DNA from: an uncultured Elusimicrobia bacterium
GTDB taxonomy: Bacteria > Elusimicrobiota > Elusimicrobia > UBA1565 > UBA9628
Length of the DNA: 64,000 bases
Assembly (NCBI GenBank): GCA_903830945.1
Contig: CAIKVT010000069.1
Coordinates: forward strand, 62,001-126,000
Direction: 5' to 3'
This document shows positions 8,524-18,916 of the stretch, in pieces (within the stretch, counting starts at the first letter, position 1; every line of letters starts with the position of its first letter). The position numbers and the translations under genes were made by a program. The notes under the pieces were generated by a model. The model saw only the letters and a program-made list of their open reading frames with translations. It was not told the DNA's origin and did not search any database.

Positions 8524-8538
8524 ATTAGCGCCGCTAAT
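8524..8538. promoter_or_regulatory. perfect palindrome upstream of ackA, possible operator
   Basis: ATTAGCG and CGCTAAT are inverted 7-base arms around one central base. The site overlaps the stop codon of the ZIP gene and lies about 20 bases upstream of TGATAGAAT (8506-8514 region, minus strand), a possible extended -10 for ackA. The short loop argues against a terminator, so an operator is likelier. Confidence 0.35.
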
Positions 8539-9265
8539 GGATCAAGGAGTGCAGCGCCCAGAAGACGGCGACCCCGCCGCCGAAAGACGCGAAGGCTGGG
8601 AAGTCGGCGGCCTTATGCAGGCGGGGCGCGAACTCGGCCGCGCTCAGGTACAAAAACGAGCCGCCAGCCACGCCCAGGAGAACCGCCGTGACGCTCGCGC
8701 TCAACCCGACGAGGCCCAAGGAGCCCGCCGCGCAGCCCAGCGGAGTGGCCGCGGCCATGACCGCCAAGCCCAGAAGGCTGCGCGCCCGGGAATAGCCGGC
8801 CTGCTGAAACAGCGAAGTCAGAGTAAATCCATCCATAAGCTTGTGTAAGGTCATGGCCATGCCAACGGCCAAACCGGCGCCGCTAGTCGCCGCAAAAGCG
8901 ATCGCCAGGTTGAATCCGTCCATGAAGGAGTGGATGAAGAGCCCGGCCAGCGCGGCCCAGCCCAGCAGATGCGTGTGGCATTCCTCGAGATACTCCGTAC
9001 AGGAATCGACCATAGTGAAATTCTGCATGCCGTAGAAAAGAAGGAACGAAACCATGGCGCCGGTGCCGGCCATGGTGGGATGATACTTCCAAGCCTCCGG
9101 CAGTATATCCAAAAAGGTCACCGCGACCAGGATCCCTGAACGGAAGGCGAAGAGACGCCGCATGCTTGGCCGCGATAGAAGGTTCTGCGCCAGAGGGATC
9201 AGTCCCCCAATTCCGGTAGCGAGCAGAGCCAGCGCGAGGAACGCGAAAAGCATCTCATCTATCAC
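8534..9265 (-). CDS. ZIP-family divalent metal transporter
   Basis: Inner-membrane zinc/iron-type transporter of 243 residues with about eight hydrophobic helices. The metal-binding helices 4 and 5 are visible as LFIHSFMDGFNLAIAF and TLHKLMDGFTL; His, Asp and Gly positions match the ZIP signature, though the usual HEIPHE in helix 5 is replaced by HKLMDG. A short acidic/His loop (YLEECHTH) precedes helix 4. The start is GTG at 9265; an ATG at 9253 is almost equally possible. It is the gene upstream of ackA on the same strand, but a possible ackA promoter lies between, so co-transcription is uncertain. Transport direction and metal are unknown. Confidence 0.85.
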   Translation of the reverse strand: MIDEMLFAFLALALLATGIGGLIPLAQNLLSRPSMRRLFAFRSGILVAVTFLDILPEAWKYHPTMAGTGAMVSFLLFYGMQNFTMVDSCTEYLEECHTHLLGWAALAGLFIHSFMDGFNLAIAFAATSGAGLAVGMAMTLHKLMDGFTLTSLFQQAGYSRARSLLGLAVMAAATPLGCAAGSLGLVGLSASVTAVLLGVAGGSFLYLSAAEFAPRLHKAADFPAFASFGGGVAVFWALHSLIH

Positions 9266-9305
9266 GATAGGTTATTGGAGCCGCCTGCGTCAATTTGACG
9301 TTTAG

Positions 9306-9311
9306 TATAAT
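9306..9311 (+). promoter_or_regulatory. -10 box of the PAP2 gene
   Basis: A perfect TATAAT lies 8 bases before the ATG at 9320. No spaced -35 and no Shine-Dalgarno are seen; the transcript would be leaderless. Confidence 0.6.
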
Positions 9312-9319
9312 ACAGGCCC

Positions 9320-9910
9320 ATGGCGAGCCTCTGGTCGGCACTGCGCGGCGTGGACGTGGCCCTCTTCCAGCGCATCAACCAAGTCTGGACACATCCCTAT
9401 CTCGACGCCTTCTTCCCCTGGCTGACCGACCTCGACCACAACGCCATCGCTCTCTGGGGAGCCCTGCCCGTGGCCCTGGCCTGGTGGCTCTACGTTCAGC
9501 GCGGCCGGGCCGTGAAGGTGCTCTTGGCCATGGTAGTGGCCATTGGCCTCTGCGACGCGGTAGCCTACCGCTTCATCAAGCCCTATATCCGACGCAACCG
9601 CCCCACAAACGCCGGAGTGTCCGTGACCCTGCGCACCCACCGCCCAGGCAGCTACGGCTTCCCCTCCAATCACGCCTGCAACACCTTCGCCGGCGCGACC
9701 GTGCTGGGCCTGGCCGAGCCGCCCTGGCTCTGGCCGGCGATGGCCGCCGCCACGCTGGTGTCCTACAGCCGGGTCTACGTGGGGGTCCATTTCCCGGCAG
9801 ACGCGGCCGCCGGGGCCCTTCTGGGGCTCCTAATCGGAGGAGCAGTCGGTGCCGGGCTCCTCCGATTCGGAGGATCAACCCGAGCGTCGCGCTCCAAAAA
9901 GAAGCCTTAA
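9320..9910 (+). CDS. PAP2-family membrane phosphatase
   Basis: Membrane phosphatase of 196 residues that likely acts on a lipid phosphate such as undecaprenyl diphosphate or phosphatidate at the outer face of the inner membrane. The three catalytic motifs are intact: KPYIRRNRP (KxxxxxxRP), GFPSNHA (PSGH-type with Asn) and SRVYVGVHFPAD (SRxxxxxHxxxD). Five to six hydrophobic helices surround them. It starts with ATG 9320 directly after its -10 box. The serine-hydrolase gene follows on the same strand with its own promoter. Undecaprenyl recycling would fit the cell-wall context, but substrate is inferred. Confidence 0.9.
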   Translation: MASLWSALRGVDVALFQRINQVWTHPYLDAFFPWLTDLDHNAIALWGALPVALAWWLYVQRGRAVKVLLAMVVAIGLCDAVAYRFIKPYIRRNRPTNAGVSVTLRTHRPGSYGFPSNHACNTFAGATVLGLAEPPWLWPAMAAATLVSYSRVYVGVHFPADAAAGALLGLLIGGAVGAGLLRFGGSTRASRSKKKP

Positions 9911-9914
9911 CCCC

Positions 9915-9943
9915 TTGCGGCGGCGCTCTCGTCCTGGTAACAT
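9915..9943 (+). promoter_or_regulatory. promoter of the serine-hydrolase gene
   Basis: TTGCGG (9915-9920), a 17-base spacer and TAACAT (9938-9943), preceded by TGG as an extended -10. The GTG start follows after 9 bases. Confidence 0.5.
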
Positions 9944-9952
9944 TGATGTACC

Positions 9953-10909
9953 GTGCTCAGCCTCGCCATGGCGGTATTCTATATTGCCGGGGACCTTTTA
10001 GCCCCACCAGCCCACGCCCGTTATGACGTCTCCTATTATCCAGACGGCGAGTTCCTCAGTTCCGCGCTGCGCTATAACCCGTCACCGCATCCCGCCACAG
10101 ACGAGGCCAAAGCCGCGCAGCGCCGCGGCCTTGAGGCTATAGTAGAGGAGCACGTCCGGCAGCTGCACCGCCAAGGCCGCCTAGCCAAGGACGAAAACAC
10201 GGCTTGGTCGGTCTACGACTTCACCAGCGGAGAGAAGCTGATGGAGATCAACGCGGATATCAAGCTGCAGGCCGCCAGTCTCATCAAGCCCTTCATCGCC
10301 CTGGCCTTCATGCACCAAGCCAAGCAGGGTCTCCTGACCTACGACGATGCCGCCCGCAACCGCCTTAGGCGCATGATCCAACACTCGGATAACAACGCCA
10401 CCAACTGGGCACTACGCAAACTCGGCGGCCCAGCCGCCGTGCAGGCTCTCTTACGCAAGAACTACGGCGCCTTGCTGGCCAACGTGGATATCGTAGAGTA
10501 CATCCCGCAGGGCGGCCGAACCTACCGCAACAAGGCCTCGGTGAGCGACTACAGCCGATTTCTGCTCGCGCTCTGGCGCGAGGAACTGCCCGGCGCGGCC
10601 GAGATCAAACGCCTTATGGCACTGCCCAAGCGGGACCGGCTGCTCACCGGAACGGACCTGCCGCAGGACACCGAGGTCTTCAGCAAGACCGGAAGCACCA
10701 GCCACATCTGCGGCGACATGGGCGTACTCCTGGCCAAAGGGCCAGACGGCCGACAGTACGCCTACGCTCTCATCGGCATTATTGAAAAGCGCCATGCCGC
10801 CCGTCACTATTTCCGCTGGCTGCGATCCCGGGGCGACATTATCCGCGAGATGTCAGGCATGGTCTACCACGTCATCGCCGACATGCACGGCTTCACCGCG
10901 CGCCGCTAA
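9953..10909 (+). CDS. periplasmic class A beta-lactamase-fold serine hydrolase
   Basis: Exported protein of 318 residues. A signal peptide ends near APPAHA. The penicillin-interacting fold shows SxxK as ASLIKPF, SDN as HSDNNATN and KTG as FSKTGSTSH. Between SDN and KTG I do not see the ExxLN that class A beta-lactamases use for deacylation; only an isolated Glu in DIVEYIPQ. It may therefore be a D,D-peptidase-like or cell-wall enzyme rather than an antibiotic-destroying one. The start is GTG 9953, placed 9 bases after a -10 box; an in-frame ATG at 9968 is the alternative. Its stop overlaps the STAS gene end by 4 bases (convergent). Confidence 0.82.
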   Translation: MLSLAMAVFYIAGDLLAPPAHARYDVSYYPDGEFLSSALRYNPSPHPATDEAKAAQRRGLEAIVEEHVRQLHRQGRLAKDENTAWSVYDFTSGEKLMEINADIKLQAASLIKPFIALAFMHQAKQGLLTYDDAARNRLRRMIQHSDNNATNWALRKLGGPAAVQALLRKNYGALLANVDIVEYIPQGGRTYRNKASVSDYSRFLLALWREELPGAAEIKRLMALPKRDRLLTGTDLPQDTEVFSKTGSTSHICGDMGVLLAKGPDGRQYAYALIGIIEKRHAARHYFRWLRSRGDIIREMSGMVYHVIADMHGFTARR

Positions 10910-11277
10910 CCCTGCTTGACCTTGGCCTGGATGGCGTCGTAATAGCGGTCCGCTTCTTCCACACTGACGAAGATGGAATCGTCAGATAGGATTTGGGCGA
11001 TATCAAAGACCCGTTTGACCTGCGGCTGCATGTTCGTCACCATGAAGAGAGCGCCTTGAACCTTTAAATCTTTCATGGCCTTCAAGATCACGCGCAGGCC
11101 CATGCTGCTGATATAGTCAATCTGGGCCAGGTCCAAAACAATGCCCTTAACCGACGTCGCCATCAACAAAGTGAATGTTTGTTCCAGCTGCATGTACGTG
11201 TTGGTATCCAGCCGGCCGGCCAGGGAAATCTCGAAGAAGCAAGGCTTCCTCTCCTGCGATCTGATTTGAAGGCTCAT
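10906..11277 (-). CDS. STAS-domain anti-sigma factor antagonist-like protein
   Basis: 123-residue single STAS domain. The conserved strand and helix are GIVLDLAQIDYISSMGLRVI, with Ser-Ser at the place that partner kinases phosphorylate in SpoIIAA/RsbV. It also has ISLAGRLDTNTY near the N-terminus. In known systems such proteins release a sigma factor from an anti-sigma factor, or work in stressosomes. No partner kinase, phosphatase or sigma factor is in the window. It is the last gene of the ATP synthase transcription unit (1-base gap after the upstream gene), so it is made together with the ATPase. The functional link is not known. Confidence 0.87.
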   Translation of the reverse strand: MSLQIRSQERKPCFFEISLAGRLDTNTYMQLEQTFTLLMATSVKGIVLDLAQIDYISSMGLRVILKAMKDLKVQGALFMVTNMQPQVKRVFDIAQILSDDSIFVSVEEADRYYDAIQAKVKQG

Positions 11278-11278
11278 T

Positions 11279-11872
11279 TCATTCTCCTTCCTTCTCTTTA
11301 ACGATGAGGTGAACCATCACCTCGACTTCCGGCTTGCTCAAGTCCGACTCCACCCCACGCAGATGCCCCAGCAACTCCTCCACCAGGGCCGACACCGCAG
11401 GCATCTTGGAGAGCTCCTCCGCATGCCCGGCCTTGTCCGCCTCCAAGGTCTCGATCTTGCCCTGCACCTCGACGAGCGAGACCGGCTCCACCAGTTGGCT
11501 CACCACAGGCGCCCCGAAAAACCCTATATTCCCGAGCTCCACCAACGCCCGCTTGGCCGATGCCTTCGGGCAGCGGTAGTCCAGCCGCCGCGTCTTGCCC
11601 GAGGACTCCTTAGCCCCAGCCAAGGCCGCGCCCACCTTGGAGAAAGCCTCCCTCACCCGCGGCAGGTCCCTCTCAAGGCTCTTCACCGAACCCTCCAGCC
11701 GCCAGCTCTCGGCGTTGATGGGAAGGTGGTAGATCTTCAACCACTGCACCGACGGATGCTCGATGAGCGCCTGATCCTCCGCCTTCTTATCCTGCGGCCG
11801 GTCCGTGGTGCTCAGCGGAGCCGCCAGACCCAACGCCGCCAGCGCCATGCCCAGCCAGATGCCCGACATCAC
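11279..11872 (-). CDS. exported protein of unknown function, downstream of atpC
   Basis: 197 residues. A short signal peptide (MMSGIWLGMALAALGLAAP) predicts export. The mature part is helical and charged, with one stretch (LVEPVSLVEVQGKIETLEADKAGHAEELSK, read here as two heptad segments) likely to be a coiled coil between two beta-like ends. This faintly recalls DUF4349-type proteins, but I cannot assign it. It overlaps atpC by 4 bases (ATGA), which supports co-translation with the ATP synthase genes. One Cys (DYRCPK) is present. No enzyme motif is seen. Confidence 0.6.
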   Translation of the reverse strand: MMSGIWLGMALAALGLAAPLSTTDRPQDKKAEDQALIEHPSVQWLKIYHLPINAESWRLEGSVKSLERDLPRVREAFSKVGAALAGAKESSGKTRRLDYRCPKASAKRALVELGNIGFFGAPVVSQLVEPVSLVEVQGKIETLEADKAGHAEELSKMPAVSALVEELLGHLRGVESDLSKPEVEVMVHLIVKEKEGE

Positions 11873-12294
11873 AGTTTTCTCCTGACAGAGCGCAGCTGCG
11901 CCACCTTCAGGCGCACTTGGGCGCGCCGCATCGCCGCCTCCGCCTGCGCCAAAGTCATCGAGTCCAGATCCTTATTGAGCAACTCAGCCTTAGCCCGCTC
12001 CAAAGCCTGGCGCGCCCGCTCCTCGTCGATACTCTCGGCCATCTCGGCCGTCTCCGCAAACAGAGATACCTTATCGTCGCGGATCTCGGCGAAGCCCCCG
12101 GAGACCGCAAAAATCTTCGTCTCGACGCCCGCCTTGAAGCGCACCTCGCCCGGCTTGAGTTGGACTAAGAATGGCGCATGTCCGGGCAGCACACCCATCT
12201 CGCCCTCCCAGGCAGGCAGGACCACGCAGTCCCCCTCCCCACTGAAGGCTGGGCGCTCCGGCGTGACCAGCTCCACAATCAATCTTCCGGCCAT
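11869..12294 (-). CDS. atpC: ATP synthase F1 subunit epsilon
   Basis: 141 residues. Rotor stalk subunit that couples F1 to the c-ring and restrains ATP hydrolysis. N-terminal beta-sandwich begins MAGRLIVELVTPERPAFSGE and has the family stretch GEMGVLPGHAPFLVQLKPGEV. The C-terminal part (about residues 90-141) is the two-helix domain, rich in Ala, Glu and Arg. It starts 1 base after the atpD stop and overlaps the next gene by 4 bases. Standard length. Confidence 0.95.
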   Translation of the reverse strand: MAGRLIVELVTPERPAFSGEGDCVVLPAWEGEMGVLPGHAPFLVQLKPGEVRFKAGVETKIFAVSGGFAEIRDDKVSLFAETAEMAESIDEERARQALERAKAELLNKDLDSMTLAQAEAAMRRAQVRLKVAQLRSVRRKL

Positions 12295-12295
12295 C

Positions 12296-14061
<1,766 letters not shown>

Positions 14062-14105
14062 CGTCTCTCCTTGCTCGAAAATGCTCTACTCATACCTGCT
14101 CGGGG

Positions 14106-15008
14106 TCATGCGACCAAGGCTTCGGCCCCGCCGACTAACTCCGCGATCTCCTTGGTGATCATGCCCTGACGCTGACGGTTGGCGGCCACGTTGAGGCTCT
14201 CGCGCAGCTCGGCCGCGTTCTTAGATGCCGCGTCCATGGCGTTCATGCGCGCCGAGAGCTCCGCGGCCTGCGACTCCAGCAGCATCCGGTAGAGCTGCGC
14301 CTTGACGAAGCGAGGCAACAGGGCCTGCAACAGCCGGCCGTAGTCCGGCTCGAAGCCGTACTCCGGCACCTGCTCTCCGGGAGGCGCGGGCGTGATTTCG
14401 GCCACAGGCAGCAAAGTCGCACTCACCAAGCGCTGCTGGGCCGCGGACTTGAATTCGTTGTAGATGACATCCCATTGGGCCAACCCTTTCTCTCTATAGG
14501 TGTCGATCACGGCCTTGCCCAGGACCTCTGCGTGATGAAAGCCAACCTTAGGGAAGATGCCTACCAATTCGGTGACCACCTCGCAGTCTTCCCCGCACAG
14601 GCGGCGGGCGAAGTCCCGGCCCTTACGTCCGACCACGGCCAGATAAGTCTTACGCCGCTCCCGGGCCCGGAGCCAATCCAGGGCCGCGCGCAACAGCGTG
14701 GTGTTGAAGGCGCCGCAGAGGCCCTTGTCCCCGGTGATGAGGATAAGGCCTGCGGGACCGTCGGCCGGGGACTCGAGGAACCCCCGGACCGATTCCGGGC
14801 AGCCCGCATCCGCCGCTCCCCGCGCATGGTAAACGGCATCGAGATCACGGATGAGCCCCTCCATCTTGACCGCGAAGGGCCGCGCGGAGAGGATGGCGCC
14901 CTGCGAGCGGCGCATGCGCGCCGCAGCCACCATCTTCATAGCCCGAGTGATCTGCTCGGTCGACTTAACCGACTTGATCTTGCGGCGGATGTCGCGCAAA
15001 GAGGCCAT
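14106..15008 (-). CDS. atpG: ATP synthase F1 subunit gamma
   Basis: 300 residues. Central shaft of F1. N-terminus MASLRDIRRKIKSVKSTEQITRAMKMVAA is the family signature helix (given here only as its start), followed by LILITGDKGLCGAFN, and the C-terminal helix with AMDAASKNA. Length is slightly over the common 285-290. It is separated from atpA by two unrelated genes (a secreted protein and an epimerase), with a 1-base gap to the epimerase stop. Confidence 0.96.
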   Translation of the reverse strand: MASLRDIRRKIKSVKSTEQITRAMKMVAAARMRRSQGAILSARPFAVKMEGLIRDLDAVYHARGAADAGCPESVRGFLESPADGPAGLILITGDKGLCGAFNTTLLRAALDWLRARERRKTYLAVVGRKGRDFARRLCGEDCEVVTELVGIFPKVGFHHAEVLGKAVIDTYREKGLAQWDVIYNEFKSAAQQRLVSATLLPVAEITPAPPGEQVPEYGFEPDYGRLLQALLPRFVKAQLYRMLLESQAAELSARMNAMDAASKNAAELRESLNVAANRQRQGMITKEIAELVGGAEALVA

Positions 15009-15009
15009 A

Positions 15010-15933
15010 TCAGAGTCTGGCGAAAGCCTCCGTCACTCCCAGATAGTCCTGGATGCCTTTCTCCACAGAAAAATCGGCCGAGAATCCGAAAGCCTTGCGG
15101 GCCAGGGCCGTGTCTCCCAGAGTCTCGTTCTGGTAGAACGAGTAGGGGTTCTTGAAATACTCGGGCTCCAAGCCCGTGCCCAGCGTCCGGTTGAGGAAGC
15201 GGATGATCTCGTTGAAGGTGGTCTTCTTGCCCGTGCAGACGTTATAGGCCCCGGAGGCGGCGGACTGCGCGGCGAGCAGGTTGGCCTTCACCACGTCCTT
15301 AACGTAGATGTGGTCCCGGTACTGCTCGCCGCCCTCGAAGATACGCGGCCGCTTGCCCGCGCGCATCTGCAGGGCCAGCTGCCAGATCATGCTGGCCACG
15401 GGACCCTTGAAGCTCTCGTGCGGCCCGAACACGTTGAAGTAGCGCAAGCCCACCACGCGCATCTGGGGCTGCGTCCGGACGAAGTCGGCCGCGACCTTCT
15501 CCATGACGCGCTTGGAGAAAGCGTAGACGTTGAGCGGCCGTGGAGCGGCCGTCTCACTCATGGGCACCGGCCCGTCGCCGTAGATCCCGGCCGAAGATGC
15601 GTAGACCACGGTGCGGACCTTCCGCTCGGCGGCCCAGCACAGCAGCAGGCGGAAGGCCTCTACGTTGGAGCGCATCATGCGCTTCTGATCGGTCACGGTC
15701 GTGTCCGTGATGGCGGCTTGGTGAAAGACGGCTTCCACTTCGCCCACCCGATTGATCCAGGACTCCGGCTCGCATAGATCTGCCGCCACGAAATCGCCCG
15801 CGAACCCCTGCAGGTTCGCGAAATTCCCAGAGGTAAATCCGTCCAATCCCACGACCTCATGGCCGGCCCCGGCCAAAGCCAAAGCCAGATTGGAGCCTAC
15901 GAAGCCGGCGGCGCCCGTCACCAAGGCCCGCAC
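15010..15933 (-). CDS. SDR sugar-nucleotide epimerase, HldD/RfaD-like
   Basis: 307 residues of an extended short-chain dehydrogenase. NAD(P)-binding GAAGFVGSNLA at the N-terminus, the catalytic YAFSK (YxxxK) near residue 140 and an upstream Ser in YASSAGIYGDG. The stretch RYFNVFGPHESFKGPVASM followed by EQYRDHIYVKDVVKANLLA resembles ADP-L-glycero-D-manno-heptose 6-epimerase (HldD), so LPS-core heptose synthesis is the best guess; a UDP-sugar epimerase is the alternative. It sits between atpA and atpG, with 1-base gaps on both sides. This is an odd place for a sugar gene and it shares the ATPase transcript. Confidence 0.8.
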   Translation of the reverse strand: MRALVTGAAGFVGSNLALALAGAGHEVVGLDGFTSGNFANLQGFAGDFVAADLCEPESWINRVGEVEAVFHQAAITDTTVTDQKRMMRSNVEAFRLLLCWAAERKVRTVVYASSAGIYGDGPVPMSETAAPRPLNVYAFSKRVMEKVAADFVRTQPQMRVVGLRYFNVFGPHESFKGPVASMIWQLALQMRAGKRPRIFEGGEQYRDHIYVKDVVKANLLAAQSAASGAYNVCTGKKTTFNEIIRFLNRTLGTGLEPEYFKNPYSFYQNETLGDTALARKAFGFSADFSVEKGIQDYLGVTEAFARL

Positions 15934-15934
15934 G

Positions 15935-16363
15935 CTATTTCCTCCTCCGCGCCGCCACCTGTTCCAAGCTCAGCTTGGGGGCGAGGCTCAACTCGTTGAT
16001 GCGGGTCAGGACCTTGGCGGAGGGCTTCTCCAAAGTCGCGGCCAGCGGCCCCGCATAAAGGGCGAGCACGGACATCAAAGCCTCGTGGTCCCAAGTCGTG
16101 ACCCCGCCGGCGGCCTTAAAGTCCTGCCCCACCTTCTCCACATATCTCTTGAGGGCCTTGCTGTCGTGAACGGTCAGGTCCGCGAAAGCGGCTGAGGAGT
16201 CCTTCTCGAAAATGAAAGAGAACACGCCCGCCAGACTGGGCTGGCCGATAGCCGCCAAAGCCTCGATGCAGCTGAGGTTCAAGACGCCGCCAGGAGTCGG
16301 TCCTGAGGACGGAGCCGCCGCGGCACCGGCGGCCAGAGCCACCGCAAGGATCAGAGTCGTCAT
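15935..16363 (-). CDS. exported protein of unknown function, after atpA
   Basis: 142 residues. A clear signal peptide ([19 protein letters not shown]) is followed by a mostly helical domain with a single Cys ([11 protein letters not shown]) and a basic tail (AARRRK). Charged helices such as [15 protein letters not shown] could face the periplasm. No known domain recognised. Its ATG overlaps the atpA stop by 4 bases (16360-16363), and the epimerase starts 1 base after its stop. Packing argues that it is a real gene of this operon. Confidence 0.6.
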   Translation of the reverse strand: MTTLILAVALAAGAAAAPSSGPTPGGVLNLSCIEALAAIGQPSLAGVFSFIFEKDSSAAFADLTVHDSKALKRYVEKVGQDFKAAGGVTTWDHEALMSVLALYAGPLAATLEKPSAKVLTRINELSLAPKLSLEQVAARRRK

Positions 16364-17886
16364 GGGATTTTTCCCTCCAGGAATGAAGCCTTAAATTCCG
16401 TCACGGCCTGCGTCAGACGCGCTGCCAAGGCATCGTCGAACGCGCGCGACTGAACCAGTTGCGCGACGATGTTTGGATGCCGGGCCGAGACATGGGTCAG
16501 CAGTCCCGTCTCGAACTCGCGCACGCGCGTCGCGGGAATGTCATCGAGGTGCCCGTTGATGCCGGCGAAGATCGCGATGACCTGACGCTCAAAGGGCATG
16601 GGTTGGTACTGGTCTTGCTTTAAGAGCTCCACCAGGCGCTCGCCGCGCGCGATTTGAGCCTGCGAGGCCTTGTCCAGGTCCGCCCCGAATTGCGCGAAGG
16701 CGGCCAACTCATTGTACTGCGCCAGATCTAGGCGCAGTCGGCCGGCCACGGTCTTCATGGCCTTGGTCTGAGCCGCGCCGCCAACGCGCGAGACGGAAAG
16801 TCCCACGTTGACCGCGGGCCTCACCCCGGAGTAGAACAGACCCGTTTCCAGATAGATCTGCCCGTCCGTGATGGAGATGACATTGGTCGGGATGTAGGCC
16901 GAGACATCCCCGGCCTGGGTCTCGATGATGGGCAGGGCGGTCAAAGACCCGCCGCCGTTCTTCTCCGATAGAGCGCAGGCCCGCTCCAGGAGGCGCGAAT
17001 GTAGGTAAAAGACGTCGCCGGGGTAGGCTTCCCGGCCCGGCGGACGACGCAGCAGCAGCGAGAGTTGCCGATAGGACTGGGCGTGCTTGGAAAGGTCGTC
17101 GTAGACGATAAGAACGTCCCGGCCCTGCGCCAGGAACTCCTCGCCCATGGCACAGCCCGCGTAAGGCGCGATATAGAGCAGCGGCGCGGGGTCGGCAGCC
17201 CCGGCGCAGACCACGATCGAGTACTCCATGGCCCCATGGTCCTCAAGAGTTTTGATGACCTGCGCGACGGTGGACTGCTTCTGCCCGATGGCCACGTAAA
17301 TGCAGATAGGCCGCCTGGGAGCGCCTTTCTGGTTGATGATGGCGTCGATGGCGATGGCGGTTTTGCCTGTCTGCCGGTCGCCGATGATAAGCTCACGCTG
17401 GCCGCGGCCGATGGGGATCATGGCATCGATGGCCTTAAGTCCCGTCTGAAGGGGCTCCGTGACCGGAGCGCGCTCCACCACGCCCGGAGCTACGACCTCG
17501 ATAGGCCTTCTCTGCTGCGTTAAAATAGGCCCCTTGCCGTCGAGCGGCGCGCCCAGAGGGCTGACCACACGGCCGATCATGGCCTCGCCCACGGGCACGG
17601 ACATGACCTGTCCCGTGCGCTTGACCGGGTCGCCCTCGTGGATGAGGTGGTCCGGGCCCAAAAGTACGCAGCCGACATTCTCGGCCTCGAGATTCAAGAC
17701 CATGCCCACCACACCGTGAGGAAGCTCCAGAAGCTCCCCGGCCATGGCATGCTCCAGGCCGTAAACTCGGGCGATACCGTCGCCCACCTGAAGCACCGCG
17801 CCCTCCTCCTGAAGCCGCGCCGTCTGCCCCCAGGACTCCAGCCGGGATTTGATGACGGCGGTTATCTCTTCAGGTCTGATCGCCAC
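16360..17886 (-). CDS. atpA: ATP synthase F1 subunit alpha
   Basis: 508 residues. Non-catalytic nucleotide-binding subunit of F1. Walker A is [13 protein letters not shown] (near residue 170), then Walker B region [13 protein letters not shown] and the arginine finger region [13 protein letters not shown]. The N-terminus ([17 protein letters not shown]) and [13 protein letters not shown] are typical. It overlaps atpH by 17 bases upstream and the next secreted-protein gene by 4 bases downstream. Length is normal. Confidence 0.97.
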   Translation of the reverse strand: MAIRPEEITAVIKSRLESWGQTARLQEEGAVLQVGDGIARVYGLEHAMAGELLELPHGVVGMVLNLEAENVGCVLLGPDHLIHEGDPVKRTGQVMSVPVGEAMIGRVVSPLGAPLDGKGPILTQQRRPIEVVAPGVVERAPVTEPLQTGLKAIDAMIPIGRGQRELIIGDRQTGKTAIAIDAIINQKGAPRRPICIYVAIGQKQSTVAQVIKTLEDHGAMEYSIVVCAGAADPAPLLYIAPYAGCAMGEEFLAQGRDVLIVYDDLSKHAQSYRQLSLLLRRPPGREAYPGDVFYLHSRLLERACALSEKNGGGSLTALPIIETQAGDVSAYIPTNVISITDGQIYLETGLFYSGVRPAVNVGLSVSRVGGAAQTKAMKTVAGRLRLDLAQYNELAAFAQFGADLDKASQAQIARGERLVELLKQDQYQPMPFERQVIAIFAGINGHLDDIPATRVREFETGLLTHVSARHPNIVAQLVQSRAFDDALAARLTQAVTEFKASFLEGKIP

Positions 17887-18412
17887 GGATGGCCTCCTTA
17901 AGACTCTGCAGCTGGCCGCGCAGGCTGCTGTCGAGGACCCAGTCCCCCAGCCGCACGGTCACGCCGCCCAAAAGCTCGGGGTCCTGCGCCACGTCCAACT
18001 CCACGCCGGCCCCGGTGAACGCCTCCAGGCTCTCGCGTAGCCGCTTGCGGTCCGCTTCAGAAAGGGGCCGCGCCGCGCGCACGCGCGCCCGGACGACCTG
18101 TCGCGCCTGCAGGATGAGCCTGTCGAAATTCCCCGCCACCACCGACAGCAGGCCGAAACGCTTCTTCTCGATCAAAAACTCCATAAAATCCGCGGTCATC
18201 GGCGCATTGCACCCGCGAAGGCTGTCACGGACCAGACTCTTCTTCTGGGCCGCAGGCACGCGCGGGTCGCGCAGGAGCGGCAGAGCCCGGGATAGGCAAC
18301 CGGAGCACGCGGCAAGGTCCTCGGCCACCGCAGCCTCTTCGTGCCGAGCCGCAGCCCAGGCGAAAAGCGCCCGCGCGTAGCGGCCGGCAAGGAGACGGTC
18401 CGCGCTGGTCAC
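17870..18412 (-). CDS. atpH: ATP synthase F1 subunit delta
   Basis: 180 residues. Peripheral stator cap of F1. It starts [20 protein letters not shown], the typical ARALF segment, and has [16 protein letters not shown] in the middle and [21 protein letters not shown] at the C-terminus, a hallmark of the family. Its start overlaps atpF by 4 bases and its end overlaps atpA by 17 bases. Length is standard. Confidence 0.94.
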   Translation of the reverse strand: MTSADRLLAGRYARALFAWAAARHEEAAVAEDLAACSGCLSRALPLLRDPRVPAAQKKSLVRDSLRGCNAPMTADFMEFLIEKKRFGLLSVVAGNFDRLILQARQVVRARVRAARPLSEADRKRLRESLEAFTGAGVELDVAQDPELLGGVTVRLGDWVLDSSLRGQLQSLKEAIRGDQT

Positions 18413-18915
18413 TGCCGGCGCCCCCCCCTCTCGATGTCCTTAAGGAATTCATCGAGCACGGCCTTCTCCACGCCCGGGTCCACGGAGCGCCGCAGGAGCC
18501 GCTCCGCCGCCGCAACCGAAAGATCCGCCACCTCGCGGCGCAACTCCACGACAAGACGATCCTTCTCGCGTCCCAGCTCCGCGGCGGTCTTCTCGCGCAG
18601 CCTGCGGGTTTCCTCTTCCGCCGCGGCCTTGAACTGCGCCAGCACCGCCTCCCCATCCTTGGCGGCCCGGTCCAAGACCTCCTGCCGGCGCGCTTGGGCC
18701 TCGGCGAGCTGGGTGGAAAGTTCGTTCTTGATGCGCTCGGCCTCATCGCGCGCCTTTTGAGCCGCGGCACCCTCCGCCCTAAGACGGGCCTCGCGTTCCG
18801 CGATGGCCGTCAGCAGCGGCCCCCAGGCGAAACGCTTGAGCAACGCCACCAATGCCAGGAAGGTGACGATGGTCCATAACATCAGCCCCGGATCTGGGGT
18901 GACCAGCTTGTCCAT
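18409..18915 (-). CDS. atpF: ATP synthase F0 subunit b
   Basis: 168 residues. Peripheral stalk. One N-terminal membrane helix (LMLWTIVTFLALVALLKRF) is followed by about 130 residues of charged alpha helix (KARDEAERIKNEL...), the usual dimeric stalk. ATG 18915 gives MDKLVTPDPG, the canonical start, 1 base after the atpE stop; a longer reading to 18972 would add an Arg/Pro-rich stretch overlapping atpE and is rejected. A run of eight Gs near the 3' end encodes part of ERGGRRQ. Confidence 0.93.
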   Translation of the reverse strand: MDKLVTPDPGLMLWTIVTFLALVALLKRFAWGPLLTAIAEREARLRAEGAAAQKARDEAERIKNELSTQLAEAQARRQEVLDRAAKDGEAVLAQFKAAAEEETRRLREKTAAELGREKDRLVVELRREVADLSVAAAERLLRRSVDPGVEKAVLDEFLKDIERGGRRQ

Positions 18916-18916
18916 C

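Noticed and set aside
9953-10909. A true class A beta-lactamase (antibiotic resistance)
   Set aside because: SxxK, SDN and KTG are present, but no ExxLN deacylation motif is seen. A cell-wall peptidase or hydrolase role is at least as likely.
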